Positions 6,488-15,913 of a DNA stretch of 18,621 nt are shown piece after piece; position 1 is the first letter of the stretch, and every line of letters begins with the position of its first letter. The translations under genes were made by a program, and so were the position numbers. A model generated the notes under the pieces. It had not been told where the DNA came from, made no database searches, and worked only from the letters and a program-made list of their open reading frames with translations. Source of the stretch: an uncultured Clostridia bacterium (GTDB taxonomy: Bacteria; Bacillota; Clostridia; Christensenellales; Borkfalkiaceae); NCBI GenBank assembly GCA_937920115.1, contig CALGVF010000037.1, positions 1 through 18,621 on the forward strand, written 5' to 3'.

Positions 6488-9400
6488 TTAAGCCTCTTTC
6501 GCTTTGAATGCGGGAAGGGCGTTTTCAGCCATAGTCCAATAGTTCGTATCCCAACCGCTTACGGGCATTGCGTTGCCGTTAGTCGTGCCGCCTGCGTAAG
6601 CAACGTATACGAAACCGCTGCTGACGTTGCCCGTATTGCCGCAAACGTAACCGCTATATTCTGTCGGAACGCCGATTACCGCTACGTTAGAGAAAGTCGT
6701 CCACCATCCGAAGTGACCGAACAGGTTTACATCCGTAGTTCCTTCTAAACCCGTTATCGTTGCCGACGTATAGTCCACTATTACGTTTTTCATCGTATAT
6801 CCGCTAGGTATACCCGTCTCTCCGAACAGACCATGTTTGTTCTGACCCGTGGTATCATAGGTCTTTATGCCGATATACACGTTTTCTATAAGTCTGCCCG
6901 CATTTTCTTCGTTGGCGGCTACGGAAACAAAACAGCCTTTCTGTTTGAACGTCGCGTCGATAAACGCAATGTTTTTGATAGTTCCGCCTGCGCCGAGTCG
7001 GCTGACAAAACTCGTTTTCTTATCCGTACTTCTTATCGTAAACCCGACAATTTTATAACCGTCTCCGTCGATAGTTCCGACGAAATCATGTTCAAGACCT
7101 ATCGTGTAGTTAGCGGTAATAACCTCTACGCTATTCTCCTTATCCCAATAAGTTGCGTACCAGCCCGTCTCGCTCATCGTTATATTGTCGGTAAGTCTGT
7201 AATATCCCTTACCGCCGAGAGCCTTCTCTATTACGCTGATACTTTGAAGGTCTGCTTCGGTCGCGATAAGTTTAGTTACAAACAACGCGTTTACGGTTAT
7301 ATTGTATTCTGCGGTATCGGTCGAACCGGTTACCGCGATTTTCTTGTTGCCGCAGAAATCCGCGGGAACGGCGAAAGTGAGTATTCCGCCTACTATCGTT
7401 CCGCTATACGTTACCCCGTCGATCGTAACGACTACTTCGTCTAAGTCTTCGACTTTCGAGCCGAGGTCTACGGTCGCGTTATTCGCTGTCGCAACTCCGT
7501 CCGTTACGGTCACGCCGAGGTCGATTGTTACGTCGCTCGCCGTTATGGTATTCTGTTTTACAACGCCTTTAAACGTGGGGAGGGCGTTTTCAGCCATAGT
7601 CCAGTAGTTCGCATCCCAACCGCTTACGGGCATTGCGTTGCCGTTAGTCGTACCGTCGGCGTACTCGATATATATATTGCCCTTGGTTTTATTGTCAGCG
7701 TGTACCGTCGTTACGTAATCTTTCAATTCGGTCGGAATACCTATTACCGCTACGTTCGCAAACGAAGCGTAATAACCGAATCTTCCGAATAAAACGGTAC
7801 TCGTTTTGCCTTCCACATTACTTACTTCCGAGCCCGTATAATCTATAATCACGTTTTTCATATTGAAATTATATTGATTATAAGCGGGTCCGAAAAGTCC
7901 GTGATTGTTCTGAGTGAAGTTGTTAAACGATTTAACGCCTACATATACGTTTTCAACTGTGCCGACGCCGCTTCCCGTTATAATACCGGCGGAAATCAAT
8001 GCGCTTCTGTAATTGAATACGGCGTCCACGAACGCTACGTTTTTAAGTACCGCCCCGTTTCCGAAATTTCTGATAAAGCCGATAAAATTATCTACGTGAT
8101 TTATCTCGAAGCCGATAATTTTATAACCGTCTCCGTCGATAGTTCCGAGGAACTCTTTTTCCCAACCTATTACGTGATTTTCGTCTCCCGTATACCAGTT
8201 GCCGTCAGCCATTGTAATATCGTTCGCAAGTTTGTAATATCCGTTTCCGTCCAAAGAGGCTTCTATTTCGCTCAAAGCGAGGAGATCCGCTTCGGTCGCG
8301 ATAAGTTTAGTTATGAAGAACGCGTTTACTTCTATTACGTATTTCGCGGTTTCGCCCGAACCCGTTACGGTGAAAGTCTTTTCCCCGTAAATGTCCGCGG
8401 GAGCGGCGAAAGTAAGAACGCCGTCAGATACGCTTCCTTTGTATCTCTTGCCGTCGATTTTAACGGTTACTTCCGCTAAATCTTCGACTTCCGAACCAAC
8501 GTTTACCGTCGCTTTTTTCGCCGTCGCAACTCCGTCCGCTACGCTGACGCCAAGGTCGATAGTTACGTTTTCTATCGTTATGGTAGCCTCGCTGTACGCG
8601 CCGAAAGTCGGAAGCGAACCTTCTTTCATAGTCCAATAGTTTTCATCCCAACCGCTTACGGGTATCGATTCGCCGTTGTCGGTATCGTCGGAATAAGAAA
8701 CGTAAACCCCTTCTACGCCCGTACCTACTCGGTCTTTGTACTCTGTCGGAACGCCTGCGACCGCAACGTTTGTAAACGAAGCGCCGTTAAAGTATCCGAA
8801 CAGGTTTACGTTGCCCTCCGAGCCTATTGTTACCGTTGCGTTTGTATAATCTACAATCACGTTTTTCATCGTGAGATTGCATTTCGAGTACTGATGACCG
8901 AACAAACCGTGGTTCGCCTGACCGTTAGTGTTATACGTTTTCACGCCTATATACACGTTTTCGATTACGCCGCCCGCAATATCTCCGTTCGGAATCTGCG
9001 TTATGCCGCCTTTACCTAAAAATACGGCGTCTACAAAAGCGACGTTTCTGAGTACGCCGCCATTGCCCATTATGTTGATAAAGCCGTGAGCGTCGTTATG
9101 CTTGACTCCGAAGTTTTTGATTTTGTATCCTCTACCGTCTATAATTCCCGTAAATTCGTGGTCGTAGCCGATAATGTGATTCGTTCCGTCATACCAGAAC
9201 CACATTTTTTCCGGTTCGTCTCCGCTTATCGTAATATCGTTGTCGAGAATGAAGTATCCGCCGCCTCCGAGTTCGGTCTCCACTTCGGATATCTTCTTTA
9301 AATCCGCCTCGTTTCTGACGACGAGCGAATAGATTTCGACGTCGAGTTCGTATCTTAGAGTTTCCGTCTCGATAAGCATTTTCCTCGCCCCGAGTTGACT

Positions 9401-10615
9401 CGTCTTTTTCGGGAACGCGTCGCCGTTTAAAGTAACGTATATAACGCCGTCCGAAATCTCGGAAGAAACACTGACTACTTCGCCGTCAACCGTCGCCTGT
9501 ACGAATTTGCCGTCTATTAAAGACGATTCTATTTCGAGTTTATTATTTTCGGGGTCGTCTTTCGCTCCGTAAGCGCTGATTACGGGTACTTCTTCCGTTT
9601 CGAGAGCGACTATCGGTTTGATTATTTTTACCTTTACGTTTATGCTTGCGGTATCTTCACCGTTTACGCAGGTTCCCACGAAAACTACTTCGCCGCCTTT
9701 TACGGCAACCGCATAAGGCACTCCGTTTCTGACTTCGACCTTAGCGATGGTTTCGTCTTTACTCGTCCACGTAATCGTCGCTCCCTCTACTTTCCGTCTG
9801 CCCATATAGGCTTCGGCGAGAAGGGCGAGTTCGGCTTCGCCGAAACTGCCCGAAACGGTAGCCATTTCCATAACGTAACCGTCTTCGTCCGTCGTTACGT
9901 TGTCCATAAGCAGTTTTATTCTGAGCGAAGGAGACAATACCTTTACGGTAAACGATTTATTGAGATATTTGCCGCGTACCGTAGCCGATACGTAAAACTC
10001 GGCTTCGCCCTCGGAAAGAGCGTTTATCGTTACTCTTCCGCCCTCAACGGAAACTTCGGCAACGTCCGTAGCCGCTCCTTCCGCTAAGGATACTGTATAT
10101 TCTATATCGTCGGTTAAAACTTCGCCGTTGTAGGTCGAGTATACGTTCATAGAGAACTCGTCGCCCTCGTTTAACGAAACGCTTGCGTGTTCGATTACGA
10201 GTACGGGCGAGTATTTCATTTTCGTTACCGTGACGGTACAAGTCGCTTTTTCGCCGCCGCATTCTGCCGTAACGGTCGTCTGCCCCACGGTAAGACCGTA
10301 GACAAGTCCGTTATTATCGACCGTAGCGACCGACGGATCGGACGATTTGTATACTACCGTTTTGCCCTTGAAGTCGGGAACGGAAACGGTTATCGAAGTA
10401 TACTGTTCGACCGTGTAATAATCTCTTTCGAACTTCACGGCTTCGTCTTCCGACTGTCCGCCGCCGTTCGACTCGTTCGAATCGGACGGTCTCGTCGTCG
10501 ACGATTCAACGGAAGACGGGGTCGATTCGTCGTCCGAACCGCCGCAAGCGACAAGTCCGAAAACTACCGAAACGCACAAAAGTAAACTGAGAAAAAGCGG
10601 TATTACTTTCTTCAT
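6488..10615 (-). CDS. Giant lipoprotein with Ig-like domains and three beta-helix (GLUG-like) modules
   Basis: 1375 residues. The signal ends in the lipobox LVAC (Cys24), followed by a Ser/Asp/Asn-rich linker (to about 58). Residues about 62-131 form a BIG2-like Ig domain (SSDPSVATVDNNGLVYGLTV, then ATCTVTV), and three further Ig-like segments cover about 135-228, 230-332 and 335-428. Three beta-helix modules follow (430-676, 677-1021, 1022-1375); the last two each begin with an 85-90-residue Ig-like connector (DLGVSVADGVATA type). Each helix module has the IDG-G-KI, NVAF or NIAF, ENVY, HGLFG and MKNVI steps and closes with W--NYWTM----LPTF or LPAF. The layout suggests a rod that holds sugar-binding or adhesive modules away from the membrane; no catalytic site can be assigned. 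Ribosome site AAGGAGG lies 8 bases before the ATG. The final module closely matches that of the neighbouring 1009-residue protein at DNA level. Confidence 0.88.
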   Translation of the reverse strand: MKKVIPLFLSLLLCVSVVFGLVACGGSDDESTPSSVESSTTRPSDSNESNGGGQSEDEAVKFERDYYTVEQYTSITVSVPDFKGKTVVYKSSDPSVATVDNNGLVYGLTVGQTTVTAECGGEKATCTVTVTKMKYSPVLVIEHASVSLNEGDEFSMNVYSTYNGEVLTDDIEYTVSLAEGAATDVAEVSVEGGRVTINALSEGEAEFYVSATVRGKYLNKSFTVKVLSPSLRIKLLMDNVTTDEDGYVMEMATVSGSFGEAELALLAEAYMGRRKVEGATITWTSKDETIAKVEVRNGVPYAVAVKGGEVVFVGTCVNGEDTASINVKVKIIKPIVALETEEVPVISAYGAKDDPENNKLEIESSLIDGKFVQATVDGEVVSVSSEISDGVIYVTLNGDAFPKKTSQLGARKMLIETETLRYELDVEIYSLVVRNEADLKKISEVETELGGGGYFILDNDITISGDEPEKMWFWYDGTNHIIGYDHEFTGIIDGRGYKIKNFGVKHNDAHGFINIMGNGGVLRNVAFVDAVFLGKGGITQIPNGDIAGGVIENVYIGVKTYNTNGQANHGLFGHQYSKCNLTMKNVIVDYTNATVTIGSEGNVNLFGYFNGASFTNVAVAGVPTEYKDRVGTGVEGVYVSYSDDTDNGESIPVSGWDENYWTMKEGSLPTFGAYSEATITIENVTIDLGVSVADGVATAKKATVNVGSEVEDLAEVTVKIDGKRYKGSVSDGVLTFAAPADIYGEKTFTVTGSGETAKYVIEVNAFFITKLIATEADLLALSEIEASLDGNGYYKLANDITMADGNWYTGDENHVIGWEKEFLGTIDGDGYKIIGFEINHVDNFIGFIRNFGNGAVLKNVAFVDAVFNYRSALISAGIITGSGVGTVENVYVGVKSFNNFTQNNHGLFGPAYNQYNFNMKNVIIDYTGSEVSNVEGKTSTVLFGRFGYYASFANVAVIGIPTELKDYVTTVHADNKTKGNIYIEYADGTTNGNAMPVSGWDANYWTMAENALPTFKGVVKQNTITASDVTIDLGVTVTDGVATANNATVDLGSKVEDLDEVVVTIDGVTYSGTIVGGILTFAVPADFCGNKKIAVTGSTDTAEYNITVNALFVTKLIATEADLQSISVIEKALGGKGYYRLTDNITMSETGWYATYWDKENSVEVITANYTIGLEHDFVGTIDGDGYKIVGFTIRSTDKKTSFVSRLGAGGTIKNIAFIDATFKQKGCFVSVAANEENAGRLIENVYIGIKTYDTTGQNKHGLFGETGIPSGYTMKNVIVDYTSATITGLEGTTDVNLFGHFGWWTTFSNVAVIGVPTEYSGYVCGNTGNVSSGFVYVAYAGGTTNGNAMPVSGWDTNYWTMAENALPAFKAKEA
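6491..7552 (-). repeat. Connector + beta-helix module, copy B3 (last in the 1375-residue lipoprotein)
   Basis: This encodes residues 1022-1375. It is the partner of copy A2 (3182-4243), with about 92% identity over the 240 bases I compared, and it shares long identical protein stretches such as ITMSETGWYATYWDKE and FGWWTTFSNVAVIGVP. Confidence 0.85.
7553..8587 (-). repeat. Connector + beta-helix module, copy B2
   Basis: This encodes residues 677-1021. The connector and joint (IEVNAFFITKLIATEADL) parallel those of B3 and A1. The helix half is diverged from B3, but it closes with nearly the same residues (GNAMPVSGWDANYWTMAEN against GNAMPVSGWDTNYWTMAEN). Confidence 0.8.
8588..9328 (-). repeat. 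Beta-helix module, copy B1 (without the standard connector)
   Basis: This encodes residues 430-676. It is the most diverged of the five modules and the only one preceded by a different Ig-like domain instead of the repeated connector. It keeps the entry LVVRNEADLKKISEVETELG and the exit GWDENYWTMKEGSLPTF, which identify it as the same unit. Confidence 0.78.
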
Positions 10616-10639
10616 ACATTTATCCTCCTTAAATTTTCT

Positions 10640-12796
10640 TTAATTTAAACCCCATGACGGGAGTACTTCTTCGTCAAAAGTGAAATGTTCGCGGTGATGC
10701 GAGTTCGCGAGAGCCTTAAAGTCTTTGACAAACTCCTTACGCATAGAAAGCAACGTATCGTCGTCGAACATATCCGCATACATCTCGCAATACAAATATC
10801 TCGGGAACAATGATTCGATTAAAATGTGTTTACTCAACACTTCGTAGCGTTCGTCGTCCACTCCCTTGTTTACCGCAACCGCCTCTTGGGCTTTTTCGAT
10901 AAGTCCGTTCCACGTATTGATGAGTCCGATAGGCCAGAACTCTTTATTTTCGACGTAAGAGTCGGTCTGCGGATAGCCTTTGCCCGCTCTGTCGTTGGTG
11001 TTTCTTGTCTGAACCTGTACTCCGACGAAGTACTCGTACATATACTCGCTTCCTTCGCCGAAATAATACTTGAAGAATTTATCGACGAGAGCCTGATAAT
11101 CGGCGTTTACGTCGAATGCGGCTTTTGCGTCGATATAGTCGTTGAGTTTAGCAAAGCCCGAACAGTTCGAGTTTTCCCACGTGCCTTCCCAGTAAACGTA
11201 TCTCGCGCCGCAAGTCTTCCAGAACCTCATTGAAGCGAAACAAGCGCCGTACGAATTGAACGGGAACAAATAATTCTTGTAATTCCTCTCATAAGACCAG
11301 ATATAGAGGTCGCCGCCGAGAAGTCCCCAGTTTATATAACTGTTTACGTTCGAGGACTCGTAAATGGGTTTTGTCATATCACCCGACGCCGTCGTATATA
11401 TAAGCACGTTATCTTCGCATTTAAGGTCTTCGGAACGCTCGTCTTTAACCACGTTGCCGCTATCGTCAACGTTGAAATAGCAGACCTTTTTTAATTTTGC
11501 GTTACCGTTCGCGTCCTCTTCCACGGGAGGTCTCTGCGAAGCGCTGTAACTCAAAAAGCCGAAATATATTTTCTTTTCGTATCCGAATTCGGCGAGACCG
11601 CCTTCTTCGTCTTTGAGCCATTCGCTTACGCGTTTCGCAACGGTGTTTACAAGTATAAGTTGAGCGCCCGCCATAGTTCCGCCGTAGTATTCGTTGCTCG
11701 CATTGCACGCGTCGCATGTACAACGGGGAACCGCAGGGTTTTCGACAAGGTTATCCATCGCCGAAATAAGCAAGGTGTCGCGGGTTTTACTCTGTTCTCT
11801 TATTATTGTCGTTTTCGCGTGGCTTACGAACGTTTCTACCATCGCGTTGTACGATTCTGCGTCGCCGTGAGCGGTAAAACAAATCTGTTTGCCGTCCTGA
11901 GCGAGCCATTTTCTCTTAACGGGGTCGTTTTTTACAGCCTTTAACGCAGCACTCTCGTTCAATGAATCGCCTTCGCCGCCCGTTATGAAATCGAGAACGT
12001 TGTGTACCCAACGCGTACCCGAATTCGACGGATCCATAAATACTGCCGACTGAGAATAATAACCCATTCCGTATTCGGCGGTAGAATCTATCTTATTGCT
12101 GTCGGTAATATAATCGTAGTCGGGTTTCTCGGTTATATCCATTGCGGGCATAACGGTTTTACCGCTACCATCCACCTTGTCGTATATAACGAGATCGGCC
12201 GAGAACATATCGTAGCCCAACGCGGCGCGGAGAAAGGCTATTCCGCCCATCTGATAGCCACGCTGAGCGTGAGCGTTTATAAACACGTTCGAGCCGTAAT
12301 TCTGTATTCTGTAACCCGAGACGTTGAGAGTATCAAACCCCGGCATAGTCAAGCCGTATTTGCTCAAATCCGCCCCGAATACTATAAATTTGCTCGTCTT
12401 GGTTATCTCGACGTCGTCTATTTCCGCTTTGTCCACGAAAGCACCCGTCGCTTCGGTAATTCTCGACAAAACAAACAAAGCCGCCTCTCTCGTATCGTCG
12501 TTTCCGATAACGACTCTATACCCGCAATTACCGTTTGTAACAAGGTCTGCAACGGGTTTCGCGTAATCTACGTTTACGTCGTGAAGCGTACCCTCTACGT
12601 AGTCGTATTTGTCGTCCGTTTCGGTCTTCGTATTGCCCGCGTTCGAGCCGCCTCCGGACGATCCGCCGCTTTGCGAAGTGCTTTCGGTTGTATTATTGCC
12701 GCCGCTTTCGCTGTCGTTTCCGCCTTTACAGCCGGAAAGAGCCATGACCGAAACAAGTATTATAGAAAGAATTATAAGAAATATTCTGCTTTTCAT
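10640..12796 (-). CDS. DUF4838-type lipoprotein (glycoside-hydrolase-like, function unknown)
   Basis: 718 residues. The lipobox LSGC (Cys23) is followed by a Gly/Ser/Asn/Thr linker to about 62. Residues about 80-210 resemble the small alpha/beta domain that precedes many exo-glycosidases (as in GH20/GH67-like proteins): RVVIGNDDTREAALFVLSRI, then FIVFGAD, then GYRIQNYGSNVFINAHAQRG. The central and C-terminal part (about 225-718) matches DUF4838 as I know it: TLLISAMDN followed by the cysteine motif CTCDAC (359-364), KIYFGFLSYSAS (409-420), WSYERNYKNYLFPF (500-513), ARYVYWEGTW (531-540), and a helical tail. This barrel is related in layout to alpha-glucuronidase-like enzymes, but no activity is assigned to the DUF and I cannot name catalytic acids with confidence. 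It starts only 12 bases after the upstream stop, with AGAGGG as ribosome site, so it is firmly in the operon. A surface-bound hydrolase or binding protein acting before uptake is the likely role. Confidence 0.82.
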   Translation of the reverse strand: MKSRIFLIILSIILVSVMALSGCKGGNDSESGGNNTTESTSQSGGSSGGGSNAGNTKTETDDKYDYVEGTLHDVNVDYAKPVADLVTNGNCGYRVVIGNDDTREAALFVLSRITEATGAFVDKAEIDDVEITKTSKFIVFGADLSKYGLTMPGFDTLNVSGYRIQNYGSNVFINAHAQRGYQMGGIAFLRAALGYDMFSADLVIYDKVDGSGKTVMPAMDITEKPDYDYITDSNKIDSTAEYGMGYYSQSAVFMDPSNSGTRWVHNVLDFITGGEGDSLNESAALKAVKNDPVKRKWLAQDGKQICFTAHGDAESYNAMVETFVSHAKTTIIREQSKTRDTLLISAMDNLVENPAVPRCTCDACNASNEYYGGTMAGAQLILVNTVAKRVSEWLKDEEGGLAEFGYEKKIYFGFLSYSASQRPPVEEDANGNAKLKKVCYFNVDDSGNVVKDERSEDLKCEDNVLIYTTASGDMTKPIYESSNVNSYINWGLLGGDLYIWSYERNYKNYLFPFNSYGACFASMRFWKTCGARYVYWEGTWENSNCSGFAKLNDYIDAKAAFDVNADYQALVDKFFKYYFGEGSEYMYEYFVGVQVQTRNTNDRAGKGYPQTDSYVENKEFWPIGLINTWNGLIEKAQEAVAVNKGVDDERYEVLSKHILIESLFPRYLYCEMYADMFDDDTLLSMRKEFVKDFKALANSHHREHFTFDEEVLPSWGLN

Positions 12797-12808
12797 CTTT
12801 TAACCCTC

Positions 12809-15800
12809 TTACTCCGTGACGTTTATTGTATAGCGAACGGTACTTGCGTTGCCCGCTTCGTCCATCGCCATGATTATAAGCCTGTAACTACCTGTACGAA
12901 CGGGAGTAAACGAATCGTAACCGCCGTCAATTAAAACGTATCTGCCCGAGGCGTCCGAAATATATATCCATACGTTTATATTCTCTTTTGCCGTGTAGTT
13001 ATCTTTAACCTCGAATTTCGGGAATACTATCGCTTCGCCTTTCTTTATCGTCTTTTTCACGCTTCCCGAAACGATGATTTCGGGGGCTTCCGTATCGAGA
13101 ACGTTAAGTTCGTACTCTTTTTCTATCGCGGCGTCGTTTACCCAGTCTTTTTTGACTATCGTATAAACTATTCTGTACTCACCGAAAGACGAGAACATAA
13201 GCGTGTAATCTTTGTCGATAGCGACGTTTTCGAGTTTCACTCCGCCGTTATCCGTCGCGACCTGTCCGTTCGGAGCGTATACCGAAAGGGTTGCCGAAAG
13301 CGAAGGAGCGTAAACGTCGAACACGCTCGTCGCGGGTATTACGATAGTTTCGTTTATCCGTTTATAGCCCTTGAAATAATTCGGAACGGGTATGGTCGGA
13401 TCGGAGTTATCGTTCGTTCTGTAAGACAAAACTGTATCTGCAACCGAATTCACGAGATAGCCCGAACCGCTTGCCGCGTTCTCTATCGAAACGCTGAGAT
13501 ACACGCTGTCCGAAAAGCCCTTGAAAGCCTTTCCGTCATCGGTATTTTTTATAGCGATTTCCGACGCGTCGATTAAAATCCTGTCGTTTCTCAAATTCAC
13601 GTTAAACGTCTTTTTGCCGCCGAGCGAACCCGATAAAGTTATGGTCGTATCGCCGAGAACGAGGAGCGTTTTGTTTCCGTCGCCCGTTATTTTAAGCGTT
13701 ACCGTTTCGCCGCTTTCAGCGTCGGTAAACCTTACCGACATTTCCGTGAAAGTCGTTTTGCTCGGAATGGTCGTAAACGACACGCCCGCCGCAGCAGAAG
13801 AAAGTTTATTCGCAAAAGTCCACGTCGCAATTCCCGCCTCTTTCGCCGTAACCATAAGTCCGTTGGTGAAATAGTAACTGCTTCCCAAAGAACCGACGGA
13901 TTCGCTCATTTCTTCTCTGAGTTCCGCGGTTGCTTCCGAAGTTACGTTCATATTTCCGTAAAGGTAGTTCGAAACGTTAAGTCTGCCGTTGTTTTTAACG
14001 GATACGACGGGTATTTCGACCGTTTCGAGGGTCGCTTCGCCGTAATAATATCTGACGGTAACTTTGTCCTGTCCGTTTACTTTATAAACCGAACCCGCGT
14101 CGTAAACCTTAGTTCCTCCAAGGTCGGTTATTTCGACTTTCGCGAGTTTCTTTTCGGCTTCGCCGCTCGAGTACTCTCTCGCGTACAACTCGGGAAGGGT
14201 ATATCCGCAATCGTTAATGAATATTCTCGGTAAAATCGGTGTTTCGAGGAATTTCGGCTTGCTGCCGACGTAGCATTCCACTTCGTAATACTCCGTAGCC
14301 GTATTGCCTACGTAATCGGTCGCGACGTATCTGACAGTCCATATTCCTCTTTTCTCCGGAAGAAACTCGCCGTCTATTTCGTAGGTCTCGTCGCCGAAAG
14401 ACACGTAAGTTCTGACGGTCGGCGTTCCGCTGCCGCCCGTAACCGTCGCGACTCCGACTTTTACGTGTTCGCCGAGTTCGGCTCTCTCTATCTTGCCGAC
14501 TACGTTTATTATCATTTTGGGAACCGCGTTCTTTACAATAACGTTTCTTATTTCCTTAGCAACGTTGCCGCTGTAATCGGTAGCGGTGTATTCGATTACG
14601 TAGTTTCCCGCCCTTTCGGGTCTGAAAGCACCGTTCGTTATCGTTACGGAAGACGGAGTTGCCGTTTCATAGTCGTAATAAACGTTAGTTTTGACTTCGC
14701 AAACGCCCGAGTACCAGTCGAATGCGCTTGCCGAAGGAATACGATAATCGCTGTTTACCTGTCCGAGGGGAAGTTCGTCAGCATCGATAGTCAAAACGGG
14801 TTTTTCGGTATCGTGAAACGGTTTTGCTTTCCCGTATACGTCGGTTGTCAAATCCGACCCCATAGCGTTGGTTACGACAAATCTTGCAAAAGAGTTGGAA
14901 TATCTGTCTGCCGAGACGGACAAACGGACTTTTCCGCTCTTGAATCCGTCCCAAAGCGTTCCGTAATCGTCGGGGTTACCCATTTCCGCAATTACCACGT
15001 TGCCGACAATCGCCGCATTGTTCGCTCTGTCGTAAGCAAGCGAGATTATCCCCGCAGAATCGGGAGCGATGTCTTCTACCGTTCCCGACCATGCTCCGCT
15101 CGTGTGGCGTTGAGCGATAAACGTACCCGCAACCGAAGTACCGAGACCGTCGTTGACGTGGAATTTATTTGCAGCCCACTCGTGACCGACCTGATCCTGA
15201 CCGTTACCGCCCGCAGAGACAAACAACGTACCTTTCCCGGATAAAGTGCTTAACGTATATCTGTTGATTTCGTAACGCAGATAAACCGACGAATCAAGAG
15301 CGTCGGTAAGCGTTACGACGAATTTATCGAAGTCCGCTTCGCCTCTTCTCTCAGGTACGATATACGCCGAGAAAAACGGGGTTCCGCGGGTTAAGTCTTC
15401 AACGTCTATGAGTTGCGAAAAGGTAAGCGTATCGCCCTGAGCGAGATAGGTTATAAGTCCCGCCGTCGTACACTCGTACTCGGGATAAACGCCGTATTTT
15501 GTCGAACTGTTCTTATCTTCCGTCATGAAAGAAAGAGCTGTCGCCTCGAACTGCTTTTTAGTCGAATAGTGTTTGCCGCCCGCCGTAGCATAATACTCCA
15601 CCGTATAAATTCCCGCCTGAGTAAGGGTTACGGTTTTAGTATCCACCGCAGTTTTGTCGGGATAAATAACGGTGAAATCCGCCGTGACGGTTTCGCCGCC
15701 GACAGTTACCGTAAGAGACGGTATTTCGACGGTCGCGCCGACTTCGTAGTGGTCTTCGAGTTCGCACTCGCTCCACTGCTCGGCGTAAGCCTTGCCGCCG

Positions 15801-15889
15801 AATATCATACGGTCGGAAGATGCGAATAAGCCGACGATTGCGACGAGGCAAATCGCCGCGAGTATCGCCATAAGTGATCTTTTTTTCAT
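12809..15889 (-). CDS. Large secreted protein with Ig-like and lectin-like beta-sandwich domains
   Basis: 1026 residues. The signal peptide has a likely cut at AYA-EQW (about residue 36) and no lipobox. Residues about 45-118 are Ig-like (AGIYTVEYYATAGGKHY). About 125-355 looks like a LamG/lectin-type beta-sandwich (FFSAYIVPE, VYLRYEINRY, GKVRLSVSADRY). Ig-like domains of the HYR/DUF5011 kind lie at about 360-452 (DTEKPVLTID, AGNYVIEYTATDYSGNVA) and 455-540 (RGIWTVRYVATDYVGNTA). A further Ig-like stretch covers about 545-632. About 640-825 is a second beta-sandwich (TEMSVRFTD, VYLSVSIENA), and two more Ig-like domains (about 832-931 and 932-1026) end with YRLIIMAMDEAGNASTVRYT. No enzyme motif and no wall anchor are visible. 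It starts 24 bases after the permease gene with AAGGAG as ribosome site. A glycan-binding role that feeds the importer is inferred from context only. Confidence 0.82.
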   Translation of the reverse strand: MKKRSLMAILAAICLVAIVGLFASSDRMIFGGKAYAEQWSECELEDHYEVGATVEIPSLTVTVGGETVTADFTVIYPDKTAVDTKTVTLTQAGIYTVEYYATAGGKHYSTKKQFEATALSFMTEDKNSSTKYGVYPEYECTTAGLITYLAQGDTLTFSQLIDVEDLTRGTPFFSAYIVPERRGEADFDKFVVTLTDALDSSVYLRYEINRYTLSTLSGKGTLFVSAGGNGQDQVGHEWAANKFHVNDGLGTSVAGTFIAQRHTSGAWSGTVEDIAPDSAGIISLAYDRANNAAIVGNVVIAEMGNPDDYGTLWDGFKSGKVRLSVSADRYSNSFARFVVTNAMGSDLTTDVYGKAKPFHDTEKPVLTIDADELPLGQVNSDYRIPSASAFDWYSGVCEVKTNVYYDYETATPSSVTITNGAFRPERAGNYVIEYTATDYSGNVAKEIRNVIVKNAVPKMIINVVGKIERAELGEHVKVGVATVTGGSGTPTVRTYVSFGDETYEIDGEFLPEKRGIWTVRYVATDYVGNTATEYYEVECYVGSKPKFLETPILPRIFINDCGYTLPELYAREYSSGEAEKKLAKVEITDLGGTKVYDAGSVYKVNGQDKVTVRYYYGEATLETVEIPVVSVKNNGRLNVSNYLYGNMNVTSEATAELREEMSESVGSLGSSYYFTNGLMVTAKEAGIATWTFANKLSSAAAGVSFTTIPSKTTFTEMSVRFTDAESGETVTLKITGDGNKTLLVLGDTTITLSGSLGGKKTFNVNLRNDRILIDASEIAIKNTDDGKAFKGFSDSVYLSVSIENAASGSGYLVNSVADTVLSYRTNDNSDPTIPVPNYFKGYKRINETIVIPATSVFDVYAPSLSATLSVYAPNGQVATDNGGVKLENVAIDKDYTLMFSSFGEYRIVYTIVKKDWVNDAAIEKEYELNVLDTEAPEIIVSGSVKKTIKKGEAIVFPKFEVKDNYTAKENINVWIYISDASGRYVLIDGGYDSFTPVRTGSYRLIIMAMDEAGNASTVRYTINVTE

Positions 15890-15913
15890 CTTTTTCTCCT
15901 TTTTTATATTTGC

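Noticed and set aside
12002..12934. 310-codon plus-strand open frame, and many others on the plus strand (for example 5561-6184, 6833-7444, 14465-15244)
   Set aside because: They lie antisense to well-supported minus-strand genes, show no domains, signals or ribosome sites, and their composition is what codon bias on the opposite strand would produce. Two of them (3518-3970 and 6833-7444) resemble each other only because the minus-strand modules are duplicated.
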